A stretch of 43,851 bases of DNA from a virus: positions 1 to 43,851 of the IMG/VR virus record IMGVR_UViG_3300031886_000010. One strand, given 5' to 3'. Made by a program: the position numbers and the translations under genes. Shown here one piece after another: positions 1 through 6,454 of this stretch. The notes under the pieces were generated by a model. The model ran no database searches. It was not told the DNA's origin and saw only the letters and a list, made by a program, of their open reading frames with translations. Numbering within the stretch: position 1 is the stretch's first letter; each line of letters opens with the position of its first letter.

Positions 1-54
1 CTGGTAAGGCACTGCGTCAGAGACCACTCTGGGGAACTGAAAAAAAAGGCTTAG
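1..54 (+). CDS. possible 3' end of an upstream gene (partial)
   Basis: An open frame enters from the left edge and stops at the TAG at 52-54, ending in a Lys-rich tail (GELKKKA). The frame starting at base 3 is also open, to a TGA at 63-65, so the frame is not certain. The short Lys tail resembles the EKKC end of the gene that finishes at 8374, which also abuts one of the repeated promoters. No function can be assigned. Confidence 0.25.
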   Translation: MVRHCVRDHSGELKKKA

Positions 55-75
55 CGGCCCACTGAAAAAAACCCC

Positions 76-102
76 TCAAGTTTCTGGCGCAGATGCCGTT
101 AA
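76..102 (+). promoter_or_regulatory. sigma-28-like promoter, copy 1
   Basis: The -35-like TCAAGTTT (76-83), an 11-nt spacer and the -10-like GCCGTTAA (95-102) match the FliA/WhiG consensus TAAAGTTT-N11-GCCGATAA. An A-tract precedes it. The next ATG is at 135, with a GGAG ribosome binding site between. Confidence 0.65.
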
Positions 103-134
103 GGTATTCATAACCCAAGCCCGGAGAACACAAA

Positions 135-437
135 ATGATCACGCGAAAACGAGCAGTCGAGAACTCAAAGAACCCCCTGGGGAGCACCATCGCGGACTGG
201 CACGTCGGCCACGTCGTACGGAGCAACGGAGAGGTCCGGTACAGCATCGCAGACCCCCTCCAGCACCTCGTCGTAGTCAACGGCCCCATGGACGCGGAAA
301 CCTTCCAAGGCCATACGGTCGATTCAATCGTCCGGGACGAAGTGGACACCAACTGGCAAATGCAGTTCGGCCTCGACCCGTATCGCCGCATCAACCGGAA
401 GCCGGCGGACCTGCTCACCCTGGAGCCCACGCAATGA
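135..437 (+). CDS. unknown small phage protein, 100 aa
   Basis: I do not recognise this protein. It is an acidic-basic mixed soluble protein without membrane segments or cysteines. The start is chosen because it follows promoter copy 1 and a CGGAG ribosome binding site. It is the first complete gene of the left arm, where most genes have their own copy of the same promoter. Confidence 0.7.
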   Translation: MITRKRAVENSKNPLGSTIADWHVGHVVRSNGEVRYSIADPLQHLVVVNGPMDAETFQGHTVDSIVRDEVDTNWQMQFGLDPYRRINRKPADLLTLEPTQ

Positions 438-481
438 TCCCGCCGCCGCCGAAAAAAGATCGCACGTAGCCGAAAAAGGTG

Positions 482-508
482 TTAAGATTCTCCACGGAAT
501 GCCGTTAA
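482..508 (+). promoter_or_regulatory. sigma-28-like promoter, copy 2
   Basis: TTAAGATT (482-489), 11 nt, GCCGTTAA (501-508). The A-rich run upstream (GAAAAAGG) could act as an UP element. It drives the metallopeptidase gene starting at 557; the leader of about 40 nt contains a GGAG site. Confidence 0.7.
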
Positions 509-556
509 GGTATTCATAAGGCGGGCAACAAACCCCTCGCCTCGGAGAACAAGAAC

Positions 557-1174
557 ATGGCCAGCATCCGCACCGGAATCACCAGCACCCGCAACAAGAT
601 GACCAGCAGTGGTCGGTCCAGCCATCGGCAGTCCACCGAGCCCTTCGCTCAGGACTACTTCTTCTGGATGGCCCGTGACGGGCAGCGCAAGAAGGTCTAT
701 GACGCCGAAGCCGCATTTGGCTGGGGCGATGACTTCGGTGCAAAGCAGCGCATGAGCGAGCTGTGTGTGTACAAGGTGATCGACGCCCTGGAGAATTCCA
801 TGCTCCTCGCCGAGTACACCACGCACCCCAAGTACTTCACGCCTGACGTGACCCTCAAGGGCAAGCAGTCCGGCGGCAGCTACTGCCCCACCACGGGCGT
901 CCACGCTGGCAAGTTCACGCACGAGTACGTGATCATCCACGAGTGGGCGCACCACGCCATCACCGTGACCCTGGGCGACATTCACGCGCCCCACGGCGAA
1001 GAGTTCGTCCGGTGCCTTTTGGACGCGGTCCACGCCATCCTCGGAATCAAGGCCTACAAGGCCCTCAGCGAGGAGTTCGCACTTCGGAACGTCCGAGTGG
1101 CCACCACCAGTCTCGACATTGTGCCCCGCCTCTTCGGCGGCCCGAAGGCCCGCGACCTGGAAATCGAGGACTAG
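557..1174 (+). CDS. SprT/TIGR04338-like zinc metallopeptidase
   Basis: Likely a zinc-dependent metallohydrolase or peptidase of 205 aa. It has HEWAHH at about residues 127-132 (an HExxH zinc motif) and, some 15 residues later, HAPHGEEF, giving the third His ligand in the H-G-x-x-F context typical of SprT-like and TIGR04338 actinobacterial/phage metallohydrolases. The N-terminal 30 residues are Ser/Arg-rich and low complexity. Substrate is unknown. SprT-family proteins act on DNA-bound proteins, but that role here is inference. It stands alone behind promoter copy 2. Confidence 0.7.
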   Translation: MASIRTGITSTRNKMTSSGRSSHRQSTEPFAQDYFFWMARDGQRKKVYDAEAAFGWGDDFGAKQRMSELCVYKVIDALENSMLLAEYTTHPKYFTPDVTLKGKQSGGSYCPTTGVHAGKFTHEYVIIHEWAHHAITVTLGDIHAPHGEEFVRCLLDAVHAILGIKAYKALSEEFALRNVRVATTSLDIVPRLFGGPKARDLEIED

Positions 1175-1187
1175 CCAAAGAAAAGGC

Positions 1188-1223
1188 TAAAGACTTGACG
1201 GCAACGTGCCGTTAAGGTATTTA
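1188..1223 (+). promoter_or_regulatory. sigma-28-like promoter copy 3 overlapping a sigma-70 promoter
   Basis: TAAAGACT (1188-1195) and GCCGTTAA (1208-1215) are 12 nt apart, the only copy not at 11. Interleaved with it is a sigma-70 pair, TTGACG (1195-1200), 17 nt, TATTTA (1218-1223). It may be read by either holoenzyme. It precedes the gene at 1265. Confidence 0.65.
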
Positions 1224-1264
1224 TAAGGCGGACAACAGATAACCCCCGCTGGAGAATCAAGATC

Positions 1265-1567
1265 ATGACCATCGAAGACCAACTAGAGAACGTGCTGGAG
1301 AATAGCAACTGCGCACTCGACCTACGGGTACGACAGGGCGGAACCGCAGGCCTGCAGCAGGTAGCCAGTGCCACGTTCATGGAGTCGAGCCGTCACCTCT
1401 CGAACCTCGAAGAGGCAGAGGCGAACCTGGAAGCCGTGAAGGCGGACGCAGCCAGATTTCTGGCGACGGACGAAGCCGGCGCAGCGAGCCACGGCGAGTT
1501 CTGGCTGGCAAACTTCGTCGAGCAGCGACGGATCGAGCAGCAGGACGCAGAGGAGCTGGCACAATGA
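1265..1567 (+). CDS. small helical protein carrying module A (EEAEANL)
   Basis: A predicted alpha-helical protein of 100 aa with unknown function. Its first 75 residues are similar to the N-terminal half of the 214-aa protein at 7129-7773: both have a short Leu/Asn-rich start, a QGG segment, VAS(A)xF and then a L(S)x(I/L)EEAEANL helix. I call this shared part module A. It overlaps the next gene by 4 nt (ATGA), so the two are translationally coupled. It follows promoter copy 3 and a GGAG site. Confidence 0.7.
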   Translation: MTIEDQLENVLENSNCALDLRVRQGGTAGLQQVASATFMESSRHLSNLEEAEANLEAVKADAARFLATDEAGAASHGEFWLANFVEQRRIEQQDAEELAQ

Positions 1568-1917
1568 TCGACCGAAAGCAGCTACAGATTGTCCGCGACC
1601 AGCTGAGCCAGATCGCCAGCGACACGGCGGACATTCCGAAGAACAACAAGGCCAAGCAGGCTTTCCGGGAAGCGGAATGCCTCCTGGATGACCTGGAGAC
1701 GGCGGAAGACGCCTACAACGAGGCCCTGGAGCAAGCGCAGACCTTCGCAGACTGCAGCCCCTACCTCGCGGTTGACGCCGACGCCGACGCCGACGAGGCG
1801 GACGCGCTCATAAACGAGTCGTACGTCGATGACTGCTACGACGAAGGCGAGGCTCTCGCGAGCGCCGGCTTCGGGACCGACGAGGACTACGGCTGCTACG
1901 GCGGGGAGGACTGGTAA
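1564..1917 (+). CDS. unknown acidic protein, 117 aa
   Basis: Not recognised. Residues 1-60 are predicted helical/coiled; the C-terminal half is very acidic with an (AD)n run encoded by a GACGCC repeat, and ends rich in Tyr, Gly and Asp. The strong negative charge could suit a DNA-mimic or a protein decoy, but nothing proves this. Overlaps the upstream gene by 4 nt, so probably co-translated. Confidence 0.7.
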   Translation: MIDRKQLQIVRDQLSQIASDTADIPKNNKAKQAFREAECLLDDLETAEDAYNEALEQAQTFADCSPYLAVDADADADEADALINESYVDDCYDEGEALASAGFGTDEDYGCYGGEDW

Positions 1918-1919
1918 CC

Positions 1920-2183
1920 ATGAGCGACATTCAACCCGAATACGCATGCATGGAGAGTGAGTTTGTCGCGCGCCTCAAGGAAGGCACGGCCTACTCATAC
2001 CTCGACACGGCCGGACGCCTCAGCCATCGCATTATGATCGGTGGAGACGTCCTGGAAGGGGCCCCCATGGACGTCTTCGTCCTGAAGGACTCCAGCTGGC
2101 CCGGGCACTTCGGAAGCTGGCAGGTACAGCCGGTGATGCCCATGCCCTACCTCCCTAGCCCGGAAGACCTCCCGGACCTCTAA
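1920..2183 (+). CDS. unknown small protein, 87 aa
   Basis: Not recognised. Soluble, with a Pro-rich C-terminus (MPMPYLPSPEDLP). The start lies 2 nt after the previous stop with GGGGAGGA upstream, so it belongs to the 1265-2183 operon. Confidence 0.65.
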   Translation: MSDIQPEYACMESEFVARLKEGTAYSYLDTAGRLSHRIMIGGDVLEGAPMDVFVLKDSSWPGHFGSWQVQPVMPMPYLPSPEDLPDL

Positions 2184-2206
2184 GAAAAAAAAACTGAAGA
2201 AAGGTG

Positions 2207-2233
2207 TAAAGATTCTCACTGGAATGCCGTTAA
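2207..2233 (+). promoter_or_regulatory. sigma-28-like promoter, copy 4
   Basis: TAAAGATT (2207-2214), 11 nt, GCCGTTAA (2226-2233), preceded by an A-rich run. Leader of about 40 nt to the ATG at 2281 with a GGAG site. Confidence 0.7.
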
Positions 2234-2280
2234 GGTATTCATAAGGCGGACAACATAACCCCCCGCTGGAGATCAAGACA

Positions 2281-2517
2281 ATGAAGACCATCGACCTCAA
2301 GTACCTCACCTGCTCCATGCCCGGGACCATCATCGGCAACGCCAAAGTGTTCTCGCCCTTCGCAGCTCACGCGGAAGTAGTTGCCGAAGACCTGCAGGCT
2401 GGTGACGAGGACTGGACCTACGAGGTGGTGACTGTCACCGACGGCTGGCCGGTAATCGGCAAGGCCATTCAAATCTTCGACGAGGAAGGCGAATTCGTCT
2501 CCTTCTGGACCGAGTAG
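2281..2517 (+). CDS. stand-alone module B protein, 78 aa
   Basis: An unknown 78-aa protein that is a free-standing version of a module fused elsewhere. Residues about 22-78 (KVFSPFAAHAE...YEVVTVTD...FVSFWTE) match the C-terminus of the 7129-7773 protein (KVFETLDAAEFF...YEVIGVTD...FVAYWTE) and that of the 7934-8374 protein. Acidic, no membrane segment. It is followed by a GCTTAC-rich intergenic cassette with a hairpin. Confidence 0.7.
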   Translation: MKTIDLKYLTCSMPGTIIGNAKVFSPFAAHAEVVAEDLQAGDEDWTYEVVTVTDGWPVIGKAIQIFDEEGEFVSFWTE

Positions 2518-2660
2518 TTAGCCCAGTACCCGAGGATGCCGCTTACGTTAACTCTAAGCATACGCGCCTCCGCTTACTGGATTTAGGGCCCTCCCAGGAG
2601 GGGGGCCCGCTTACCTTCAACGCGGCTTACCCCGCACGGGCCCATGTACCCATAAAGCCC
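2518..2660 (+). repeat. intergenic GCTTAC cassette with GC-rich hairpin (copy 1)
   Basis: This non-coding stretch has four GCTTAC hexamers and a 23-nt hairpin at 2586-2608 (GGGCCC arm, CCTCCCAGGAGGGG core). Bases 2571-2634 are nearly the same as 7851-7914. The hairpin has no T-run, so a rho-independent terminator is only possible, not clear. Confidence 0.6.
2586..2608 (+). terminator. hairpin without T-run, possible terminator
   Basis: GGGCCC(T)CC / GG(G)GGGCCC stem, small loop, downstream of the gene ending at 2517. The same hairpin recurs at 7866-7888, also behind a module B gene. Confidence 0.35.
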
Positions 2661-2687
2661 TAAAGTTCCGGCCCCACTGGCCGATAA
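2661..2687 (+). promoter_or_regulatory. sigma-28-like promoter, copy 5 (leaderless)
   Basis: TAAAGTTC (2661-2668), 11 nt, GCCGATAA (2680-2687): 15 of 16 positions match the E. coli FliA consensus. The ATG at 2695 begins exactly 7 nt after the -10, so transcription should start at or next to the start codon. A CGGCC/GGCCG inverted repeat lies in the spacer. Confidence 0.75.
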
Positions 2688-2694
2688 GGTTATC

Positions 2695-3159
2695 ATGAGC
2701 AACGAAGAAAGACTACAGAACGAAAGCGAGAACGGAATCAAAGTCCTCTCTGTGGACGGCGTCCCGGTGCCCTGCCGGACATTCGCCGTAGGAGACGGCG
2801 TTCACTGGAACGCAGGAACCGACTGCGACAGCGGTACGGTAGTACGGGTCACCCCGAAGTCCATCTACGTTGTAGAGGATGAGGCCAAACTTCTCAACTC
2901 CACCGATTCGGGCGCACCGGACGCGCTCAAGTTCTACCCCGGGGGATTTGTCGGCCACACGGCAGGCAGGCAGCGATACGAGTTTTCGCCGGGTTCCGGT
3001 GAGCCCATCCGATTCAGCCTGCGGACCCGCCGGGACAGGGCCGGGGCGGAAACCACCCTCTTCAAGCAGTCTGGCACTGGCAGTGCCACCACGGGGTCGA
3101 TGCGGAACTGGGGAGTCCTCTACCACGGTCGCCACAAGCACTACGACTACAACTTTTAG
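2695..3159 (+). CDS. conserved-type phage hypothetical, 154 aa, predicted leaderless
   Basis: A 154-aa protein of the kind often found in small-gene regions of phages: a beta-rich N-terminal part (GVPVPCRTFAVGDGVHWNAGTDCDS and a VVRVTPKSIYVVED strand), an RQRYEFSP segment, and an HYDYNF end. Function unknown; the fold suggests a small barrel. The start at 2695 sits 7 nt behind promoter copy 5. AAGG lies 5 nt upstream and could pass for a Shine-Dalgarno, but would lie inside the promoter. Confidence 0.75.
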   Translation: MSNEERLQNESENGIKVLSVDGVPVPCRTFAVGDGVHWNAGTDCDSGTVVRVTPKSIYVVEDEAKLLNSTDSGAPDALKFYPGGFVGHTAGRQRYEFSPGSGEPIRFSLRTRRDRAGAETTLFKQSGTGSATTGSMRNWGVLYHGRHKHYDYNF

Positions 3160-3188
3160 TCGGCGGTCAGAAAAATGCGAAAAAAGGG

Positions 3189-3215
3189 TAAAGGTTCCGG
3201 CCCGCAGGCCGATAA
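3189..3215 (+). promoter_or_regulatory. sigma-28-like promoter, copy 6 (leaderless)
   Basis: TAAAGGTT (3189-3196), 11 nt, GCCGATAA (3208-3215), then exactly 7 nt to the ATG at 3223. The spacer again carries a CGGCC/GGCCG inverted repeat. Confidence 0.7.
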
Positions 3216-3222
3216 GGAAGGC

Positions 3223-3372
3223 ATGGAAAACGGAACTATCACCATCGACCTCGGCAAAGCCCTCCGGGCGGAGAGCCGCCGATCCAACCGGATGCCCCAA
3301 GGCGGGCGTCATGGAACCCCCAAGGGGAAGAAGGGTTACAAGCGTAACCCCAAGCACAGGAAGGGACACTAG
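3223..3372 (+). CDS. small basic phage protein, 49 aa
   Basis: A short, very basic protein with the end GKKGYKRNPKHRKGH. The open frame extends up to 3175, but that would place the start upstream of promoter copy 6; the ATG at 3223 is exactly 7 nt behind the -10 as in the three other leaderless genes, so I prefer it. The sequence 5' of this ATG (AAGGAAGG) could also serve as a ribosome binding site. The charge suggests nucleic-acid binding; function is unknown. Confidence 0.65.
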   Translation: MENGTITIDLGKALRAESRRSNRMPQGGRHGTPKGKKGYKRNPKHRKGH

Positions 3373-3373
3373 A

Positions 3374-3703
3374 ATGCCTGCTTACACCAGAATGGAAGGC
3401 TTCCTTGGCATGAGCTACCTGCTCAGTCACTACACCGTCGCGCCCGCTCGCCTAGTTGAGGCGTTCGGCACCCCCGGTGAGAGCGATGGCTGCAAGACGA
3501 GCGGGGAGTACGTCTTCACCGACAAGGCAGGGAAGTGCTTCACCCTGTACGATTGGAAGTCAACCAGCCTCTATGAAGGCTGCGGCCCCTCTCCCTCAGA
3601 CTTCTGGGCTTCCGAAGCCCCCTACGAGTTCCACATCGGCGGAAACGAGGGAACCGATGTACTGGAAGCCGCCGAATGGCTCGACAACCTGGGGCTCAGG
3701 TAA
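3374..3703 (+). CDS. unknown protein, 109 aa
   Basis: Not recognised by name. It has a conserved-looking core (GEYVFTDKAGKCFTLYDWKSTSLY) and a C-terminal EFHIGG...DVLEAAEWL helix. The start at 3374 is 1 nt after the previous stop and has AGGAAGGG upstream; internal Met codons at 3392 and 3410 are alternatives. Same operon as 3223. Confidence 0.65.
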   Translation: MPAYTRMEGFLGMSYLLSHYTVAPARLVEAFGTPGESDGCKTSGEYVFTDKAGKCFTLYDWKSTSLYEGCGPSPSDFWASEAPYEFHIGGNEGTDVLEAAEWLDNLGLR

Positions 3704-3704
3704 G

Positions 3705-4382
3705 ATGGCCCTCGACTACCACTACTACAACTTGCACAAGAATTGCTGGAGCATCCAGAACCGTGGGCTCGTCATTGGGCACGTGGCTGAGCGCCTGATA
3801 GACGCACCGGAGTTCGTAGTGCGCCCCGCGGGGCAACGCGCGGTCCGGGAGCAAAAACGAAAGAACGTCCACGCATTTGTCAAGGGGGAGGCGGTTCGCG
3901 GTGGTCTGGTGCGACGTCGGGGCGGACTTCAAGGCCCAGTTCGCACAGAGCCTTGCGGCAAATCGGTTCTTCCCGGCGAGACAGGTCTTCGGACAGACTG
4001 GGCGACGTGGCAGCTAATGGACTCCTGGGAGGAGGCGTCTTACAACCCCTACCGGAACGCACCCGAGGTGGCGACGTTCTACCTCAAGTCCACCGGGGAG
4101 GCCATTGTGTCGGCGGAGTTATGCTTCTTGACCCGCGACAGAAAAATGTTTGTCTGGGACCCCGTCACCTTGGCCGAAGAAAACCCTCAACGAAGGCGAG
4201 AACGTCGCGTTGCTCAGCGCGTGCGGGCTGTAGAAAAGCTCACCGGGTGCCCATGGTGCCGTGCGGCCACCGACCCCGAACACCGCCACTGCTTGGGCAG
4301 TCCGAAGCTGTTCACCTCGGAAGAAGCTACCAAGGCGAAGACCGCAATCGACAAGCTCCGAGCATGGAAAATGTGGCCTTGA
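3705..4382 (+). CDS. chimeric or frameshifted phage protein (225 aa as read)
   Basis: Read without correction this is one 225-aa frame, but it looks like a damaged composite. Residues 1-65 (YYNLHKN..., ending RKNVHAFVKG) and residues about 112-150 (YNPYRN...FVWDP) look like two related parts of a common small phage protein. Between them another frame gives a more protein-like reading (FAVVWCDVGADFKAQF) that stops at a TAA at 4015-4017 overlapping an ATG at 4017, as expected if one base is extra near 3893. A second shift near 4182 would give KTLNEGENVALLSACGL and a stop at 4233. The last 20 residues come from a 61-bp exact copy of the tape-measure gene. Function unknown; possibly a pseudogene pair. 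Confidence 0.5.
   Translation: MALDYHYYNLHKNCWSIQNRGLVIGHVAERLIDAPEFVVRPAGQRAVREQKRKNVHAFVKGEAVRGGLVRRRGGLQGPVRTEPCGKSVLPGETGLRTDWATWQLMDSWEEASYNPYRNAPEVATFYLKSTGEAIVSAELCFLTRDRKMFVWDPVTLAEENPQRRRERRVAQRVRAVEKLTGCPWCRAATDPEHRHCLGSPKLFTSEEATKAKTAIDKLRAWKMWP
4305..4365 (+). repeat. 61-bp exact inverted copy of a tape-measure gene segment
   Basis: Identical, in opposite orientation, to 43005-43065. Both copies are read in the same frame and encode KLFTSEEATKAKTAIDKLRA. Here it forms the end of the 3705-4382 frame; at the right it lies inside the tape-measure protein. Confidence 0.9.
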
Positions 4383-4449
4383 CTGAAAAAAAGTGTTAAG
4401 ATTCCCCGCCAGATGCCGTTAAGGTATTCATAACCCAAGCACGGAGAGC
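4368..4449 (+). repeat. promoter cassette duplicated at 4839-4920
   Basis: About 80 bp beginning AAAATGTGGCC and running through promoter copy 7 to the ribosome binding site is repeated at 4839-4920 with only two or three differences in the -10 downstream region. The repeat start falls in the 3' end of the preceding gene in both places, so it overwrites gene ends. Confidence 0.85.
4396..4422 (+). promoter_or_regulatory. sigma-28-like promoter, copy 7
   Basis: TTAAGATT (4396-4403), 11 nt, GCCGTTAA (4415-4422), behind an A7 tract. Leader of about 24 nt with CGGAG to the ATG at 4453. Confidence 0.7.
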
Positions 4450-4452
4450 AAC

Positions 4453-4857
4453 ATGGCAACGCAATTTGACGACGACGCAGGCACCCCGGTGGCGGTTATC
4501 ACGTACCAGGGGGACGCCAACGGTCGAGAGCTTTGGATTTTTGCCCCCCTGTCGCACTACAGCCCCAACGATCCGGGCGAGGATTCAATCCTCACCGGCT
4601 CCGACGGCACCACGGCCACCCTGCCCGAATTGGTGGCCTTCGCCGACCGCGAGAAACTCGCCATTAAATTCCTGCCCAGGATTATGCCGGGGAGCGCGCT
4701 GTGGCCAAAGAGCCGCGACGAGGCCGAAGAGGCCGAGGCTGCGCGCATCCAGAGCGACATCGACGCCATCGAGTGCGACGAGATCGAGTCGCAGTTCGTC
4801 GATGACTGCGCCCCCCGAGGGGACGACCTTGGCCGAAGAAAATGTGGCCTTGACTGA
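4453..4857 (+). CDS. unknown acidic protein, 134 aa
   Basis: Not recognised. The N-terminal part is beta-rich and a helix (EEAEAARIQSDIDAIE) follows. The end as read (RGDDLGRRKCGLD) lies in the duplicated promoter cassette. One base fewer in the C6 run at about 4810-4815 would instead give APEGTTLAEENVALTEKKC, ending in the EKKC seen at the end of the 7934-8374 protein; so the C-terminus may be frameshifted. Starts 30 nt behind promoter copy 7 with GGAG. Confidence 0.6.
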   Translation: MATQFDDDAGTPVAVITYQGDANGRELWIFAPLSHYSPNDPGEDSILTGSDGTTATLPELVAFADREKLAIKFLPRIMPGSALWPKSRDEAEEAEAARIQSDIDAIECDEIESQFVDDCAPRGDDLGRRKCGLD

Positions 4858-4920
4858 AAAAAAGTGTTAAGATTCCCCGCCAGATGCCGTTAAGGTAGAC
4901 ATAACCCAAGCACGGAGAGC
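4839..4920 (+). repeat. promoter cassette, second copy
   Basis: Near-identical to 4368-4449; see that entry. The main difference is TAGACA in place of TATTCA just after the -10 element, which leaves the sigma-28-like boxes intact. Confidence 0.85.
4867..4893 (+). promoter_or_regulatory. sigma-28-like promoter, copy 8
   Basis: TTAAGATT (4867-4874), 11 nt, GCCGTTAA (4886-4893). Downstream TATTCA is changed to TAGACA, so a sigma-70 reading is weak here while the sigma-28 reading is untouched. Confidence 0.7.
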
Positions 4921-4927
4921 CCAAGCA

Positions 4928-5746
4928 ATGATGAAGCAGGCGACAATCGAGAAATACACCGCAATCGCAACCGAAGCGGGATACAGGGCAGACCGCGACG
5001 ATAACACGACCTTCGTGGCTTGCGGGCGCTGCGGCGGCGCGGGAGTCATCCATTTCTTCGGTCACGTAGAGGGCGGAATCTGCTTCAAGTGCCGCGGTGC
5101 CAAGGGTAGCCGCCAGTCGCTAGTGACGCTGGGCAAGCGGGTTGACGCCCGCGTCAAGCGTGCCGATAAGAAGGTCCGGGCGGAAGAGGCGGAGCGCGAA
5201 GCCGCTCATGTCAAGGCTAAGCTTTTCTTGGCCGACCGCCCGGAACTGAAAGAGGCGCTCGACATGGCCCCCGAGGGCGACCCCCGCAGGGACATGGCCG
5301 AGAAGCTGGAATACTGGGGCAGCCTCTCGGATAAGCAGGTAGCCTTTGCGCTTACTCTGCGAGACCGCGATCAAAACCGCGAGGCCGAGGACGCCGCCCC
5401 CAAGGGGACCGCCCCCGAGGGTCGCCAGCAGATCGAGGGCCGGATCGTGGGCACGAAGGTCTACGACGGGGACTACGGGGAGGTCACGAAAATCCTCGTG
5501 AAGTGCGAGGATGAGGACGGGACCTTCAAGGTTTTCGTGAGTCTCCCGAGCGGTCTGGGCAAGAGCAAGGACCCCGAGGGTCGCTGGGAGAGCGCCCGGG
5601 ACCTCGCTGACCGGAAGGCCCGCGTCCGGCTTACGGCAACGTGGACCCGGAAAGAGGACGACTTCGCGACGGGCAAACGCCCTGCCAAGGCCGAGCTTCT
5701 CCCCTCCCCGTGGGGCCTACCGTTAAGAGATGCACAGGACGAATAG
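4928..5746 (+). CDS. DnaJ-type zinc-ribbon plus OB-like protein, 272 aa
   Basis: Residues 33-60 hold a CGRCGGAG...CFKCRGAKG pair of CxxCxG motifs, as in the DnaJ zinc finger, probably binding one zinc. A charged helical middle (residues 75-155) follows. The C-terminal third (GRIVGTKVYDGDYGEVTKILVKC...KVFVSLPSG...VRLTATW) looks like a small OB-type beta barrel, an arrangement seen in proteins of actinobacterial phages. This makes a nucleic-acid-binding role plausible. ATG codons at 4928 and 4931 are both possible starts. It is one of the larger genes of the left arm. Confidence 0.7.
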   Translation: MMKQATIEKYTAIATEAGYRADRDDNTTFVACGRCGGAGVIHFFGHVEGGICFKCRGAKGSRQSLVTLGKRVDARVKRADKKVRAEEAEREAAHVKAKLFLADRPELKEALDMAPEGDPRRDMAEKLEYWGSLSDKQVAFALTLRDRDQNREAEDAAPKGTAPEGRQQIEGRIVGTKVYDGDYGEVTKILVKCEDEDGTFKVFVSLPSGLGKSKDPEGRWESARDLADRKARVRLTATWTRKEDDFATGKRPAKAELLPSPWGLPLRDAQDE

Positions 5747-5800
5747 TGCTAAAGATTGACAGCCGGGTACCGATAAGGTATACATAACCCAAACGGGAGA
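5740..5800 (+). repeat. 61-bp promoter repeat shared with 6019-6079
   Basis: The stretch from the preceding stop codon region (CGAATAG) through the dual promoter to the GGGAGA ribosome binding site is repeated without visible difference at 6019-6079. Duplication of a whole promoter unit, including the end of the upstream gene. Confidence 0.85.
5750..5784 (+). promoter_or_regulatory. dual sigma-28-like / sigma-70 promoter, copy 9
   Basis: Sigma-28 boxes: TAAAGATT (5750-5757), 11 nt, ACCGATAA (5769-5776). Overlapping sigma-70 boxes: TTGACA (5756-5761), 17 nt, TATACA (5779-5784). Part of a 60-bp repeat shared with copy 10. Confidence 0.75.
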
Positions 5801-5805
5801 CTGTG

Positions 5806-6024
5806 ATGGCCACCGGATACGACATTCTTGACGACTTGACCGAAGAGATCGTCCCGAGGGCCGACCTGATTGCCCTCAGAGACGAGATTACGGGTCTGCT
5901 CGACACTGCACGTCAAAAAGTCATGCTCTGGGAAGACGAGCTAGAGTATCTGGCCGAGGCGGTCGAGGCTGGCGATGCCGCCGCCTTGGAGCAGCTGGCA
6001 GATTTTCACAAAATCCACGAATAG
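5806..6024 (+). CDS. unknown helical acidic protein, 72 aa
   Basis: Not recognised. Predicted all-helical, acidic, no Cys. A GTG at 5803 is in frame, but the ATG at 5806 has better spacing to GGGAGA. Behind dual promoter copy 9. Confidence 0.65.
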   Translation: MATGYDILDDLTEEIVPRADLIALRDEITGLLDTARQKVMLWEDELEYLAEAVEAGDAAALEQLADFHKIHE

Positions 6025-6079
6025 TGCTAAAGATTGACAGCCGGGTACCGATAAGGTATACATAACCCAAACGGGAGAT
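6019..6079 (+). repeat. 61-bp promoter repeat, second copy
   Basis: Same sequence as 5740-5800; contains dual promoter copy 10 and overlaps the end of the gene finishing at 6024. Confidence 0.85.
6028..6062 (+). promoter_or_regulatory. dual sigma-28-like / sigma-70 promoter, copy 10
   Basis: TAAAGATT (6028-6035), 11 nt, ACCGATAA (6047-6054); overlapping TTGACA (6034-6039), 17 nt, TATACA (6057-6062). Confidence 0.75.
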
Positions 6080-6082
6080 CAC

Positions 6083-6277
6083 ATGACCATGAGCCCGATG
6101 AAACCGACAAACTACGCCGAAACGAAGGCCCTTCGTACCTCCGCGAAACTCGACGAAATGCGAGACGCGATCCGTGCCGCCGCGAGCGCTGCCTACCGCG
6201 CGAACCAGAGCGCGAAGACTGACGAGACGAGGCGCGTTTTGGACGCTCTCGCTAGCCTGCTTGCGGAAGTGTCATGA
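6083..6277 (+). CDS. unknown helical protein, 64 aa
   Basis: Not recognised. Ala-rich, predicted helical, slightly basic. GGGAG lies 6 nt before the ATG at 6083. Ends in an ATGA overlap with the next small gene. Confidence 0.65.
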   Translation: MTMSPMKPTNYAETKALRTSAKLDEMRDAIRAAASAAYRANQSAKTDETRRVLDALASLLAEVS

Positions 6278-6441
6278 ACGTCCACATAGCACTGAACACG
6301 CAGTGGAGGAAACCGGGCGAGCGCTACAAAGTTACCATCACGGCTCAGGAGGACGGGAAGGTACTCGCAAGGTTCTTCACGTCCGACAGCGTCCTGTTCA
6401 TGGACGATAAAGAGATCATAGCAAAGGCGGGCCTCACATGA
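6274..6441 (+). CDS. unknown small protein, 55 aa
   Basis: A 55-codon frame coupled to the previous gene by ATGA. It reads as a beta-rich start (YKVTITAQEDGKVLARFF) and a short helix (DDKEIIAKAG). The coupling, the third-position GC bias and the tight fit to the next promoter support it as real. Function unknown. Confidence 0.6.
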   Translation: MNVHIALNTQWRKPGERYKVTITAQEDGKVLARFFTSDSVLFMDDKEIIAKAGLT

Positions 6442-6454
6442 CCACGAATAGTGC

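Noticed and set aside
2713-3369. A 218-aa minus-strand frame over the genes at 2695 and 3223
   Set aside because: Shadow of the plus-strand genes, which have promoters at the right distance and typical phage protein ends.
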